64,000 bases of DNA from Ascidiaceihabitans sp034111945 (lineage in GTDB: Bacteria; Pseudomonadota; Alphaproteobacteria; Rhodobacterales; Rhodobacteraceae). The notes under the pieces were generated by a model, which saw only the letters and a program-made list of their open reading frames with translations, was not told the origin of the DNA and did not search any database. Made by a program: the position numbers and the translations under genes. Positions 34,297-42,750 of the stretch are shown here, piece after piece (within the stretch, counting starts at the first letter, position 1; the number at the start of each line of letters is the position of its first letter). The stretch is from positions 1-64,000 of the forward strand of contig JBLHSG010000022.1 of the NCBI GenBank assembly GCA_047626725.1, read 5' to 3'.

Positions 34297-35607
34297 ATGA
34301 ACATGCAGACCTCAGCCGTCATGGCCCCCCCCGCGCCAAAGCGGATTCACGAGATGAAACTCCCCATCGTTATGATGCGGGATATCCTGTTGAAAACGAT
34401 GTTCCGCAAGAACGTCGATATGGTCACGGAGCTGTCAAAAGCCATCTGTCTGCCGATCCCTGTGACCCAAGAATTAATCGACATGGGCCGTGATCAAAAC
34501 CTGATCGAAGCCACCGGAACGCTGAATGCAAACAGCGGCAACGAGATGGGCTATCAGCTGACCGATGCAGGCAAGGCCCGCGCGCTTGATGCCCTGTCGC
34601 AGTCCGAATATTTTGGCGCGATGCCGGTGCCATTGGATGTTTACAGCGCCCAAGTCAAACGTCAGTCGATCCGAAATCTGATGGTAACGCGCGAACAATT
34701 AACCGGTGCGATGGGCCATCTGGTTCTTCCGGACGAATTGATCGGCAACCTTGGCCCCGCCGTTTCTGCAGGCCGTTCGATCCTGATGTACGGCCCGCCA
34801 GGCAACGGAAAATCAAGCATCTCCAACGGGATACGCGACGCTCTTGGCGATATGGTTTATGTGCCTCGTGCCATCGAATACGCCGGTCAGGTTATCACCA
34901 TGTATGACCCGATTGTGCACACAGCCATCGAAGAAGCCGAGGACGACATTAACACGTTGCGCAAGACAACTGGCTGGTTTGACACCCGCTATGTGCGGTG
35001 CGAACGCCCAACTGTCATCACCGGCGGCGAGCTGTCGTTGAGCATGCTTGACCTTGTCTATAACCCGACCGCGCGCACGTATCAGGCCCCGCTTCAGTTG
35101 AAATCCACTGGCGGTATTTTCATCGTCGATGACCTTGGTCGCCAAGCAGAACCACCCCAATCGCTGGTCAACCGCTGGATCGTTCCACTGGAAGAAAGCA
35201 AAGATATCCTTGCGCTGCAATCTGGTGAAAAATTCGAAGTCCCCTTTGATACTTTGGTGATTTTCTCGACCAACTTCCACCCGAACGAGATTTTCGACAC
35301 CGCTGCTTTGCGCCGTATTTTCTTTAAGATCAAAATCGATGGACCCAATCAGGCGAACTATCTCAAGATCTTTTCGATGGTTGCCAAGAAGCGCAAAATG
35401 CCCCTGAACGAGGCCGCGTTGATCCATTTGCTAAAGGTCAAGTACCCGACAATCGACAATGTTTATGCGAACTATCAGCCGATCTTTTTGATCGATCAGA
35501 TGATCGCGATTTGTGAATTCGAAGGCATTCCATATCAAATGACCCCAGAATTGATTGACCGCGCGTGGGCCAACATGTTCGTCAAAGACGAGACAATCGT
35601 CAGATGA
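34297..35607 (+). CDS. AAA+ ATPase of unknown function linked to the Tad locus
   Basis: A 436-residue soluble protein. The first ~140 residues look like a small helical, winged-helix-like domain (MMRDILLKTMFRKN, AICLPIPVTQELIDMGRDQNL) with a hinge ending YQLTDAGKARA. The ATPase core has Walker A MYGPPGNGKSS near 165, Walker B GGIFIVDDLGRQ near 275, a sensor asparagine in LVIFSTNFHPNEIF near 324 and an arginine pair in AALRRIFFKIKI. The profile resembles MoxR/YifB-like AAA proteins but I recognise no named family. The start ATG 34297 has AAAGG ahead; an in-frame ATG exists at 34237. Its stop overlaps the next start (ATGA). Confidence 0.75.
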   Translation: MNMQTSAVMAPPAPKRIHEMKLPIVMMRDILLKTMFRKNVDMVTELSKAICLPIPVTQELIDMGRDQNLIEATGTLNANSGNEMGYQLTDAGKARALDALSQSEYFGAMPVPLDVYSAQVKRQSIRNLMVTREQLTGAMGHLVLPDELIGNLGPAVSAGRSILMYGPPGNGKSSISNGIRDALGDMVYVPRAIEYAGQVITMYDPIVHTAIEEAEDDINTLRKTTGWFDTRYVRCERPTVITGGELSLSMLDLVYNPTARTYQAPLQLKSTGGIFIVDDLGRQAEPPQSLVNRWIVPLEESKDILALQSGEKFEVPFDTLVIFSTNFHPNEIFDTAALRRIFFKIKIDGPNQANYLKIFSMVAKKRKMPLNEAALIHLLKVKYPTIDNVYANYQPIFLIDQMIAICEFEGIPYQMTPELIDRAWANMFVKDETIVR

Positions 35608-36389
35608 TCGGGCTTGCGGGATGCGGTCGAATGGGCGCACCTATGTTGACCGCATTGCGCAAAAACGGGTTTGATGCCAAAGGGTTCGATGTTGTTGCTA
35701 AAGCATCGGATGACATCACTGATGATCCGATTGCGTTTGGCCAATCGCTCGAAACCTTGATCACCGTCGTGCGTGATATTGCGCAAACCAACGACGTTCT
35801 GTTCGGCGCGCAAAACTTTACCGCACGTCCATCACTAAAGCGCATCATCGTTTCATCCACCTTGTCGCCGCGCTATGTGCGTGATTTGCGCGCGCGCGTT
35901 CCACAGCACATCACCCTGATTGACGCGCCGATGTCCGGTGCGCAAATCGCCGCTGAAAATGGCGCGCTTAGCTTTATGCTGGGCGGCACATCTGACGATC
36001 TGGATGCGGCCCAACCGCTGTTTGATGCCATGGGCAAACACTTTCATCGCATGGGTGCGTTTGGCAGTGGCATGCAGGCCAAGGTCCTGAACAATCTGTT
36101 GGCCGCGTCCAATACTGCGATGACGCGATTGGTCTTGGATTGGGCGGATGACGCCGGCATTGATGAAACTGCGTTGCTGGATTTGATCCAAACGTCATCG
36201 GGGCAAAACTGGTTTGCCTCAGGGTTCGACAGCATCGAATTCGCACGCGACGGCTTTGATCCGTCAAACACCATCGCAATTCTGGTCAAAGACGTCGCCA
36301 GCGCGCTGGATGCGGCCCCGAATGGCGCCGATGTCACGCTGCCCGAAACCGTGCAGGCCGCGATCAGGTCATTAAAACCACGCGCCTAA
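35604..36389 (+). CDS. NAD(P)-dependent 3-hydroxyisobutyrate dehydrogenase-like oxidoreductase
   Basis: A 261-residue enzyme of the beta-hydroxyacid dehydrogenase family. The nucleotide-binding MIGLAGCGRMGAPMLTAL is at 1-18, the substrate motif IDAPMSGAQIAAENGALSFM near 110-129 and the catalytic lysine in QAKVLNNLLAASNTAM near 165. It is shorter than the usual ~295 residues, missing part of the C-terminal helices. The ATG at 35604 overlaps the ATPase stop (ATGA), so the two are coupled. Relatives act on 3-hydroxyisobutyrate, tartronate semialdehyde or glyoxylate; the substrate is not decided here. Confidence 0.82.
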   Translation: MIGLAGCGRMGAPMLTALRKNGFDAKGFDVVAKASDDITDDPIAFGQSLETLITVVRDIAQTNDVLFGAQNFTARPSLKRIIVSSTLSPRYVRDLRARVPQHITLIDAPMSGAQIAAENGALSFMLGGTSDDLDAAQPLFDAMGKHFHRMGAFGSGMQAKVLNNLLAASNTAMTRLVLDWADDAGIDETALLDLIQTSSGQNWFASGFDSIEFARDGFDPSNTIAILVKDVASALDAAPNGADVTLPETVQAAIRSLKPRA

Positions 36390-36437
36390 GTCGGATCAAG
36401 GCTGGCCCCCGCCGATCCATCGGATACAATCGCGTTT

Positions 36438-38846
36438 ATGGCGATGCTCCCCCCCTCTTTTCGATCGTGGTTCAAGACCAAAGGGTGGTCCATTCACCCG
36501 CACCAACAAGCGATGTTGGCGCGCAGTGATGACCCCGCTTTGCTGCTGATCGCCCAGACCGGAGGCGGCAAAACGCTGGCCGGTTTCCTGCCAACCTTAG
36601 TTGATTTGGCGACCAATGATCACGATGGGATGCACACGCTTTACGTCTCACCGCTCAAGGCGCTGGCGGCTGATATCAAACGCAATCTGCGCACGCCTGT
36701 TGACGAAATGTCGCTGAATATCCGGATCGAAGATCGCACCGGCGATACCTCTGCCACGCAAAAACGGCGACAACGCGCAGACCCGCCACATATTCTGTTA
36801 ACCACTCCAGAATCGCTGGCCTTGCTGACCAGTTACGATGACGCGCACCGCATGTTCAAAGGATTGAAACGCATTGTCGTCGATGAAATCCACGCGCTGG
36901 CAGACTCAAAACGCGGCGATCAATTGTTCCTTGCGCTAGCCCGCTTGCAAACCCTGTGCCCCGATCTAAAACGCGTCGGCCTGTCCGCCACAGTTGAGGA
37001 CCCGGACGCCATCGCACACCTACTGGCCCGCCATCCCGACCCTTGCGAAATCCTGCTGGCTGATCCCGGTCCTGCCCCTGATATTCAGATGCTTACCACC
37101 GACGAAGCACCCCCGTGGTCCGGCAATGGTGCCAAATATTCTATCCCCGCCGTGATCGACCAAATCAAGCAACACAAGACCACGTTGATCTTTCACAACA
37201 CCCGCGCGCAGGCCGAGATTTTCTTTCACAATCTGTGGCTTGCCAATGACGACAGTCTGCCAATCGGCATCCATCACGGCAGCCTGGATCGTGTGCAACG
37301 TGAACGGGTCGAGGCCGCGATGGTACGTGGCGATCTGCGTGCGATTGTGTGCACAGGTTCGCTTGATTTGGGGATTGATTGGGGTGACGTTGATTTGGTG
37401 ATCCAGATTGGTGCGCCCAAAAACGTCAAACGATTGGTGCAACGCATCGGCCGCGCCAATCACCGCTACAACGCCCCCTCAAAGGCGCTGCTGGTGCCTG
37501 CAAACCGGTTCGAAGTTGTCGAATGCATTGCCGCCCTTGAGGCCGCGAAAGAAGGCGAACTAGACGGTGATCCGCGTGGTCCCGGCCCGCGCGACGTGCT
37601 GTGCCAACACATCTTGATTGCCGCCTGCGCAGGTCCATTTGACGCTGATGCGCTGTTTGCCGAAATGACCAGTGCGGGGGCGTACAGCACGCTGACGCGC
37701 AGCGATTTTGACGCCTGTCTTGATTTTTGTGCGACCGGTGGCTACGCGCTGCGGGCCTATGACAAATGGAAACGCCTGCTGCAGCGCCCCGACGGCATGT
37801 GGCAGTTGCGTGATCCGCGCAGCACCCGCGCAATCCGCATGAACTTGGGCACGATCCAAGACCGCGATACACTAAAGGTGCGCCTGAAACGCAATCGCGG
37901 CGGCAAACCCTTGGGCGAGGTCGAAGAGGCCTTTGCCGCGACCCTAACCCCCGGTGATACGTTTTTGATTGGCGGACAAATCGTGCGCTACGAAGGCTTG
38001 CGTGAAATGACCGTCGAGGTGTCAAAACGCGCCGACAAAAAGCCAAAGATCGCGACGTTTTCAGGCACCAAATTTTCGACCTCGACCCAGTTGAGCCAGC
38101 GGGTTTTGCGGATGTTCCAACAAGACGCTTGGCCCGAACTGCCAAAGCATACCGCCGATTGGTTGGCGTTGCAGCGCCGCGTTTCGCGCCTGCCTGAACC
38201 GGGTCGTTTGTTGATCGAAAGCTTCCCCCACGAGGATCGCGCACACACTGTCATCTACGGTTTTGCCGGGCGTAATGCGATGCAAACGCTGGGGCTGTTG
38301 TTAACCAATCGGATGGAAGAATCCGGGCTAAACCCGTTAGGCTTTCTAGCCACTGATTACGCCACGATGATCTGGAGCTTGGACGCGGTGCGCGACCCTG
38401 CCCCGTTGTTTGATCTTGGCACGTTGCGCGATGGATTGGACACGTGGCTGGCTGGAAATGCGGTGATGAAACGCACCTTTCGCGCCTCTGCGACCATCGC
38501 GGGGCTGATCGAACGCAACAGTCCGAGCGCGCGCAAATCAGGGCGGCAGGCGACGTTTAGCTCGGACATTTTGTACGACACCCTGCACAAATATGATCCT
38601 GATCACGTGATGATGCAAATCACCCGCGAAGAAGCGATGAAAGGGTTGATCGACTTTGGCCGCATCGAAGACATGATCCGACGCATTGATGGGCGCATTG
38701 ATTTGATCGAACACAGTCGCGTCACGCCCTTGGCAGCGCCGCTTTTCCTTGAGGTCGGGCGTGTTCCCGTCAAAGGACTGGCTGAGGAAAAACTGCTGGC
38801 CGCTGAGGCTGCGCGATTGATGGCGACTGCGGGTCTTGCGCCGTAA
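36438..38846 (+). CDS. Ligase-associated DEXH-box helicase (Lhr-like)
   Basis: An 802-residue superfamily 2 DNA helicase. Motif I is QTGGGKT at 40-46 within LLIAQTGGGKTLAGFLP, motif II is DEIH at 149-152, and motifs V and VI are in GSLDLGIDWGDVDLVIQ and RLVQRIGRANHR near 300-340. The C-terminal half carries the Lhr winged-helix and extra domain, ending KLLAAEAARLMATAGLAP. The gene is followed by pdeM, the known partner in the ligase-associated DNA-repair set that usually also has an ATP-dependent ligase and an exonuclease; those two are not in this window. The first ATG is used. Confidence 0.92.
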   Translation: MAMLPPSFRSWFKTKGWSIHPHQQAMLARSDDPALLLIAQTGGGKTLAGFLPTLVDLATNDHDGMHTLYVSPLKALAADIKRNLRTPVDEMSLNIRIEDRTGDTSATQKRRQRADPPHILLTTPESLALLTSYDDAHRMFKGLKRIVVDEIHALADSKRGDQLFLALARLQTLCPDLKRVGLSATVEDPDAIAHLLARHPDPCEILLADPGPAPDIQMLTTDEAPPWSGNGAKYSIPAVIDQIKQHKTTLIFHNTRAQAEIFFHNLWLANDDSLPIGIHHGSLDRVQRERVEAAMVRGDLRAIVCTGSLDLGIDWGDVDLVIQIGAPKNVKRLVQRIGRANHRYNAPSKALLVPANRFEVVECIAALEAAKEGELDGDPRGPGPRDVLCQHILIAACAGPFDADALFAEMTSAGAYSTLTRSDFDACLDFCATGGYALRAYDKWKRLLQRPDGMWQLRDPRSTRAIRMNLGTIQDRDTLKVRLKRNRGGKPLGEVEEAFAATLTPGDTFLIGGQIVRYEGLREMTVEVSKRADKKPKIATFSGTKFSTSTQLSQRVLRMFQQDAWPELPKHTADWLALQRRVSRLPEPGRLLIESFPHEDRAHTVIYGFAGRNAMQTLGLLLTNRMEESGLNPLGFLATDYATMIWSLDAVRDPAPLFDLGTLRDGLDTWLAGNAVMKRTFRASATIAGLIERNSPSARKSGRQATFSSDILYDTLHKYDPDHVMMQITREEAMKGLIDFGRIEDMIRRIDGRIDLIEHSRVTPLAAPLFLEVGRVPVKGLAEEKLLAAEAARLMATAGLAP

Positions 38847-38890
38847 CAAACCACTGGAAATCAGGAATGGTGAGGGGTACCAAACAGGCT

Positions 38891-39553
38891 ATGACCGGAT
38901 GCAACATCACATTGGCAGGCGCGCAATTGACGGCCCTTGGGTCCGGCGCGCTGTGGTGGGAGGCGCATAATTTGCTGTGTGTTTCGGACCTGCATTTGGG
39001 AAAATCCGAACGTATTTTACGGCGCGGCGGATCTGCATTACCTCCCTACGAGACCCGCGATACGCTGACGCGATTGGAACGCGATCTAGAGGCAACAGAC
39101 GCGCGCATTGTGGTGTGTTTGGGCGATAGTTTTGATGATCTTATCGCCGCGCAAAGCCTGTCTGAAACCGAACGCCTATGGATCACCCGCCTACAAGCCG
39201 GGCGGCGTTGGATCTGGATCGAAGGCAACCACGATCCCGGCCCCATTGACCTTGGCGGCAGTCATCTGGGTGAATTGCCGCTGCCCCCATTGATTTTCCG
39301 CCACATAGCCGAAAAGGGAAAAAGTGGTGAAATTTCAGGTCACTATCACCCCAAGGCGCAAATTTCGATGCGCGGTCGCACAGTGTCACGTCCGGCATTT
39401 TTACTGGACAGTGATCGCCTGATCATGCCCGCCTACGGGACCTATACCGGCGGCTTGCGCAGTTCGGATGATGCACTAACAAAGATCATGCGACCGGAAG
39501 CAACAGCAATTTTGACAGGTCGAACACCCCACCAAATACCCATGCCGCGCTAA
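38891..39553 (+). CDS. pdeM: Ligase-associated metallophosphoesterase PdeM
   Basis: A 220-residue calcineurin-type phosphoesterase, the nuclease partner of the helicase before it. Metal ligands sit in CVSDLHLGKSERILRRGG near 31-48, VCLGDSFDDL near 76, WIEGNHDPGP near 109 and GEISGHYHPKAQ near 145. The start is uncertain: ATG 38891 (MTGCNITLAGAQL) matches where relatives begin, but the in-frame ATG at 38867, 20 bases after the helicase stop, is also possible. It should act on damaged DNA ends; the set is inferred to be a repair operon. Confidence 0.88.
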   Translation: MTGCNITLAGAQLTALGSGALWWEAHNLLCVSDLHLGKSERILRRGGSALPPYETRDTLTRLERDLEATDARIVVCLGDSFDDLIAAQSLSETERLWITRLQAGRRWIWIEGNHDPGPIDLGGSHLGELPLPPLIFRHIAEKGKSGEISGHYHPKAQISMRGRTVSRPAFLLDSDRLIMPAYGTYTGGLRSSDDALTKIMRPEATAILTGRTPHQIPMPR

Positions 39554-39555
39554 CG

Positions 39556-40338
39556 TTACATCAGGCCGGCGTCTTCGACATTGCGCTGATATTTGCGACT
39601 GACCGGAACCACGTCGCGGTTCGTCATGACGATCACAGGACGCCCTTTATGAGAGGTAACTTCGCTGATCGCGGCTTGATTTACCCAGTGCGAACGATGC
39701 GTGCTAAATCCACGCAACGGGCTGGTTTCCACAACCGCATCTGCAAACCGCATCCGTACATCAAACGACCCGTCCGACGTGACAACCATGACCTTATGTC
39801 CGTTCACGGTAAGGCGTAAAATCTGCCCGTCAAACCCGTCTGGCAACCGCGTTGCAAGACGCGGAACGTCGACATTCATCGGCTTTGGTTCCACCGTTTC
39901 GATCAGTTTCGGAATCCAGTACATCATCGTGCAAACCACCGTACAGATCACCAAAACCTCGAGGGCCAGCAGCCAATATCCTGGTCGGATACCATCGATC
40001 CCCGGGAATGCAATCAGGGTCCAAATCTGCAGAAACGCGGTAAAGATGCACGTCATCGCAAGGATCACCAGACCTTCTTGGGTCACAAAACTAAGGTTCC
40101 CCAAGGAACGACGCACCATAAATTTGAGGCCCCAGGCCATCCCCATGGAAACCCCGATCAGCACCAACCAATACATCAGCCGTTCGCCAAAATTACCTGA
40201 TTCGTAGGTGCCGAATGGTCCAGACACCGCAAAAAGCAATGAAATCGCGCACATCACAGTGGCCCGTATGCCCAATCCAACAAGTCGCGGATCTGATTTT
40301 GGTTTTACTTCGTTCAGGATTTCGTCTTTTGGAAACAA
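39556..40338 (-). CDS. Membrane-anchored LytTR DNA-binding regulator (first of two)
   Basis: A 260-residue protein with four hydrophobic helices in residues ~20-150 and a C-terminal LytTR domain (LRLTVNGHKVMVVTSDGSF, VETSPLRGFSTHRSHWVNQ, VPVSRKYQRNVED). It lacks the receiver domain of response regulators, so it may sense a signal in the membrane and bind DNA directly. It lies head-to-tail with a homologous gene. The start is weakly supported: the frame opens at TTG 40338 with no clear ribosome site, and the next ATG is 28 codons in. The targets are unknown. Confidence 0.82.
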   Translation of the reverse strand: MFPKDEILNEVKPKSDPRLVGLGIRATVMCAISLLFAVSGPFGTYESGNFGERLMYWLVLIGVSMGMAWGLKFMVRRSLGNLSFVTQEGLVILAMTCIFTAFLQIWTLIAFPGIDGIRPGYWLLALEVLVICTVVCTMMYWIPKLIETVEPKPMNVDVPRLATRLPDGFDGQILRLTVNGHKVMVVTSDGSFDVRMRFADAVVETSPLRGFSTHRSHWVNQAAISEVTSHKGRPVIVMTNRDVVPVSRKYQRNVEDAGLM

Positions 40339-40455
40339 TGGAGCGGTCTCTGTATGTAAAAATTGGTGACGCTATCTTGCGTCAGAATAATTAAAAATCA
40401 ACTCGTTAACCGAGTAAAACTAACGTTCCCGAGGATTGGTGACATTTACTCAACG
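40339..40455 (-). promoter_or_regulatory. Palindrome-rich gap upstream of the first LytTR gene
   Basis: The 117 bases hold two symmetric elements and a direct repeat: TGACGC-TATCTT-GCGTCA at 40367-40384, ACTCG-TTAAC-CGAGT at 40401-40415, and ATTGGTGAC at 40362-40370 and again at 40435-40443. LytTR proteins bind paired short repeats, so this may be an autoregulatory site; the function is inferred. Confidence 0.5.
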
Positions 40456-41202
40456 TCATTCCTGCATAGTTTGCATCAGCTGTTCGATCTGCGCCCGATT
40501 GTTGCGACTGACCGGGATTTCAGCGCCATCTTGTGTGGTCAAAAAATCACGCCCCGCGCGACGTTTATGTGTACTCACCGCGCCACGCGCGACCCAATGG
40601 GACCGATGCACCTGCAGGCCAAAACCGTCCTCCAGCTCTTTTGCAGCGTCGCCGATACGCATCAGGATCAGACTGTCACCGGCGTGGGTCACCACCTTTA
40701 GATAGTGGTCTTGCGCTTCCAAACGGATCAGTTTCGCGCGTTTTTCAAGGGGCAGTCGTTCCAGAAACTTTGCCATCCGCCCATCATCGCGGGATATTGG
40801 AATTTCGGGGCGCATCAACTGGATTGTCGAAAACACAACGCCCACGCTAACGCCGACAATAACCAGCAGGTAAAGGTATTCGCCCCACCCCGAACCAATG
40901 GAAAACAGCGTGATATTCACCGCGTAAATTCCGGCACTCAGGATCGCCGCAAAGCATAACCAGACCAGTAATTTGATCCAAACGGTTTGCCCGGTGTTCA
41001 CCCGAACCGCGACCATACTTAGCCCCACAGACGCAGCACACACAGCGGACCAATACATCGTGCGCGGTAAAATTGTCATCGCTTCGTGCGTTCCAAAGGG
41101 ACCGGACATCGACGTCAGAATGCTCGCCAGCGCCCAGATGCCAAGCGGGACCCAAAGCCAGCGCATTTCACGAAACGTCAACGGTTCGCCCCCATAAAAC
41201 AC
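40456..41202 (-). CDS. Membrane-anchored LytTR DNA-binding regulator (second of two)
   Basis: A 248-residue relative of the neighbouring gene: four membrane helices (MRWLWVPLGIWALASIL, MYWSAVCAASVGLSMV, LLVWLCFAAILSAGIYAV, EYLYLLVIVGVSVGVVF) and a C-terminal LytTR domain (LIRLEAQDHYLKVVTH, GLQVHRSHWVARGAVS, AEIPVSRNNRAQIEQ). Both share the SGPFGTxE motif after the first helix, pointing to duplication. The frame opens at GTG 41202; an ATG 12 codons in (41166) is an alternative. Together they look like a paired one-component sensing system. Confidence 0.83.
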   Translation of the reverse strand: MFYGGEPLTFREMRWLWVPLGIWALASILTSMSGPFGTHEAMTILPRTMYWSAVCAASVGLSMVAVRVNTGQTVWIKLLVWLCFAAILSAGIYAVNITLFSIGSGWGEYLYLLVIVGVSVGVVFSTIQLMRPEIPISRDDGRMAKFLERLPLEKRAKLIRLEAQDHYLKVVTHAGDSLILMRIGDAAKELEDGFGLQVHRSHWVARGAVSTHKRRAGRDFLTTQDGAEIPVSRNNRAQIEQLMQTMQE

Positions 41203-41301
41203 GACATCTCGCGCAAGGATCGGACCGTTGGCGCATAGTCAGTTGCCAGCGGGATCGGGGTGCATCCAGATAGGTTCAGATTGCAAATTTTGGATGTTAA
41301 C

Positions 41302-41700
41302 ATGACCCTTGCCCCCCTTTTAAACGCACCGTTTGTTGTACAAGCACACGCCATTGTCGCGCTCGGTTTGGTCATTCTAACGGTGGTGTTGTTCACTTTC
41401 AAACGCGGATCAAGGGTGCATCGCATTTTAGGATGGACGTGGGTGATTTCGATGGGGTTTGTGGCGATGTCCAGTTTCTGGATCAGCACGATTGGTCAAT
41501 TCGGACCCTTTAGTTTTATTCACCTGCTGTCGATTTTCACACTGGGATCGCTGGTTGTTAACGTGCGCGCCGCACGGATGCACAACGTAAAAGCGCACCA
41601 AAAAGGCATGAAATCCCTTGTTTTTGGTGCGCTTTTGATCGCCGGACTGTTCACGTTACTGCCCGGCCGCATAATGTTCGAGGTGCTGACTGGCGGTTAG
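41302..41700 (+). CDS. Small DUF2306-like membrane protein
   Basis: A 132-residue protein with four hydrophobic helices. It begins MTLAPLLNAPFVVQAHA, has TFKRGSRVHRILGWTWVISM near 32-51, FSFIHLLSIFTLGSLV near 69-84 and AHQKGMKSLVFGALLIAGLF near 99-118. The His/Arg placement in the second and third motif recalls DUF2306 proteins, which may bind heme; that is an inference. The in-frame ATG at 41260 lies in a poorly coding stretch, so 41302 is chosen. Its stop overlaps the convergent folD stop (TTAG). Confidence 0.72.
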   Translation: MTLAPLLNAPFVVQAHAIVALGLVILTVVLFTFKRGSRVHRILGWTWVISMGFVAMSSFWISTIGQFGPFSFIHLLSIFTLGSLVVNVRAARMHNVKAHQKGMKSLVFGALLIAGLFTLLPGRIMFEVLTGG

Positions 41701-42614
41701 GCCGTGAGCCCTTCGGGTTCGTCCAAACCGTTGGCGCGGCAGCAGGCCGTCACCGTGTTGGCCAACAGGCACGCGATGGTCATGGGGCCAACGCCGCCTG
41801 GAACTGGCGTGATTGCACCGGCGCGCGCGGCACAAGATTCGTAATGCACATCGCCCACCAATTTGGTTTTGACACTGCCATCTTCCTTGAGGCCCTTTTC
41901 AGGCGCATCCAAACGGTTGATGCCCACATCGATGACTGTCGCACCTTCTTTGATCCAATCGCCAGGGACCATTTCGGGGCGACCAACAGCCGCCACAACG
42001 ATGTCCGCGCGACGCACAACATCGGCTAAATCTTTGGTCCGCGAATGCGCAATCGTGACGGTACAGCTGTCGTTCAACAACAATTGCGCCATCGGTTTGC
42101 CCACAATATTCGAGCGACCAATAACAACAGCGTCCATGCCGGAAATCGATCCGTGATGGTCACGCAGCATCATCAAACAGCCCAGCGGTGTGCACGGCAC
42201 CATCGATTTTTGGCCAGTGCCCAACAGACCCACATTCGAGATGTGAAACCCGTCAACGTCTTTGGCAGGTGAGATCGAATTGATCACCAAATCTTCGTCC
42301 AGATGTTTCGGCAATGGCAGCTGCACCAAAATGCCGTGGATGCTTGGGTCGTTGTTCAACTGATCGATCAACGCCAGCAAATCCGCCTCGGCCGTGTCCA
42401 CATCCAGCTTGTGTTCAACGCTGTGCATGCCGACTTCGACAGTCATTTTGCCTTTGGAACGCACGTAAACTTGGCTCGCCGGGTCTTCGCCTACCAGAAC
42501 CACAGCCAGACCCGGTGTGATGCCGTGATCACTCACCAAGCGGCTCACATGTTTTGCCACTTTTCCACGCACGGTTGCCGCAAAGGCTTTTCCGTCAATC
42601 ACTGTCGCTGCCAT
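41697..42614 (-). CDS. folD: Bifunctional methylenetetrahydrofolate dehydrogenase / cyclohydrolase
   Basis: A 305-residue cytosolic enzyme that interconverts methylene-, methenyl- and 10-formyl-tetrahydrofolate with NADP. It has AVVLVGEDPASQVYVRSKGK near 37-56 with the catalytic Tyr and Lys, the QLPLPKHLDEDLVINSISPAKDV region near 97, GCLMMLRDH, GRSNIVGKPMAQLLL near 164 and the C-terminal GGVGPMTIACLL. The frame opens at GTG 42623 but ATG 42614 has GGGG 9 bases ahead and is preferred. It follows fhs, its pathway partner. Confidence 0.95.
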   Translation of the reverse strand: MAATVIDGKAFAATVRGKVAKHVSRLVSDHGITPGLAVVLVGEDPASQVYVRSKGKMTVEVGMHSVEHKLDVDTAEADLLALIDQLNNDPSIHGILVQLPLPKHLDEDLVINSISPAKDVDGFHISNVGLLGTGQKSMVPCTPLGCLMMLRDHHGSISGMDAVVIGRSNIVGKPMAQLLLNDSCTVTIAHSRTKDLADVVRRADIVVAAVGRPEMVPGDWIKEGATVIDVGINRLDAPEKGLKEDGSVKTKLVGDVHYESCAARAGAITPVPGGVGPMTIACLLANTVTACCRANGLDEPEGLTA

Positions 42615-42630
42615 CTGAGACACCCCATCT

Positions 42631-42739
42631 TTTGTATTACAAATATCCCCGCCGATCTGGCGGTCTTGACGCCTAAAGGCGTTAAGGCGGGGCGGTCGTG
42701 GCTCAATGCCCCGATCGCCCCGCCCTGTGTTCTGACACA
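42631..42739. repeat. Cluster of abutting hairpins between fhs and folD
   Basis: Five inverted repeats follow each other: TTTGTA-T-TACAAA (42631-42643), CCGCC-GATCT-GGCGG (42649-42663), TTGACGCC-TAAA-GGCGTTAA (42666-42685), a long one opening GGCGGGGCG and closing CGCCCCGCC (42686-42724), and CTGTGT-TCTG-ACACAG (42724-42739). The block fills most of the 136-base gap. It may be an extragenic repeat element, a terminator or an RNA that controls folD. Confidence 0.6.
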
Positions 42740-42750
42740 GATCGTAAGTC

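Noticed and set aside
37426..38244. A 272-codon minus-strand frame within the Lhr-like helicase
   Set aside because: It is very Arg- and Pro-rich and lies wholly inside a gene with intact helicase motifs.
42624..42750. A tetrahydrofolate riboswitch between fhs and folD
   Set aside because: The gap is highly structured, but I could not match it to the conserved core of either known THF riboswitch class, so it is reported only as a hairpin cluster.
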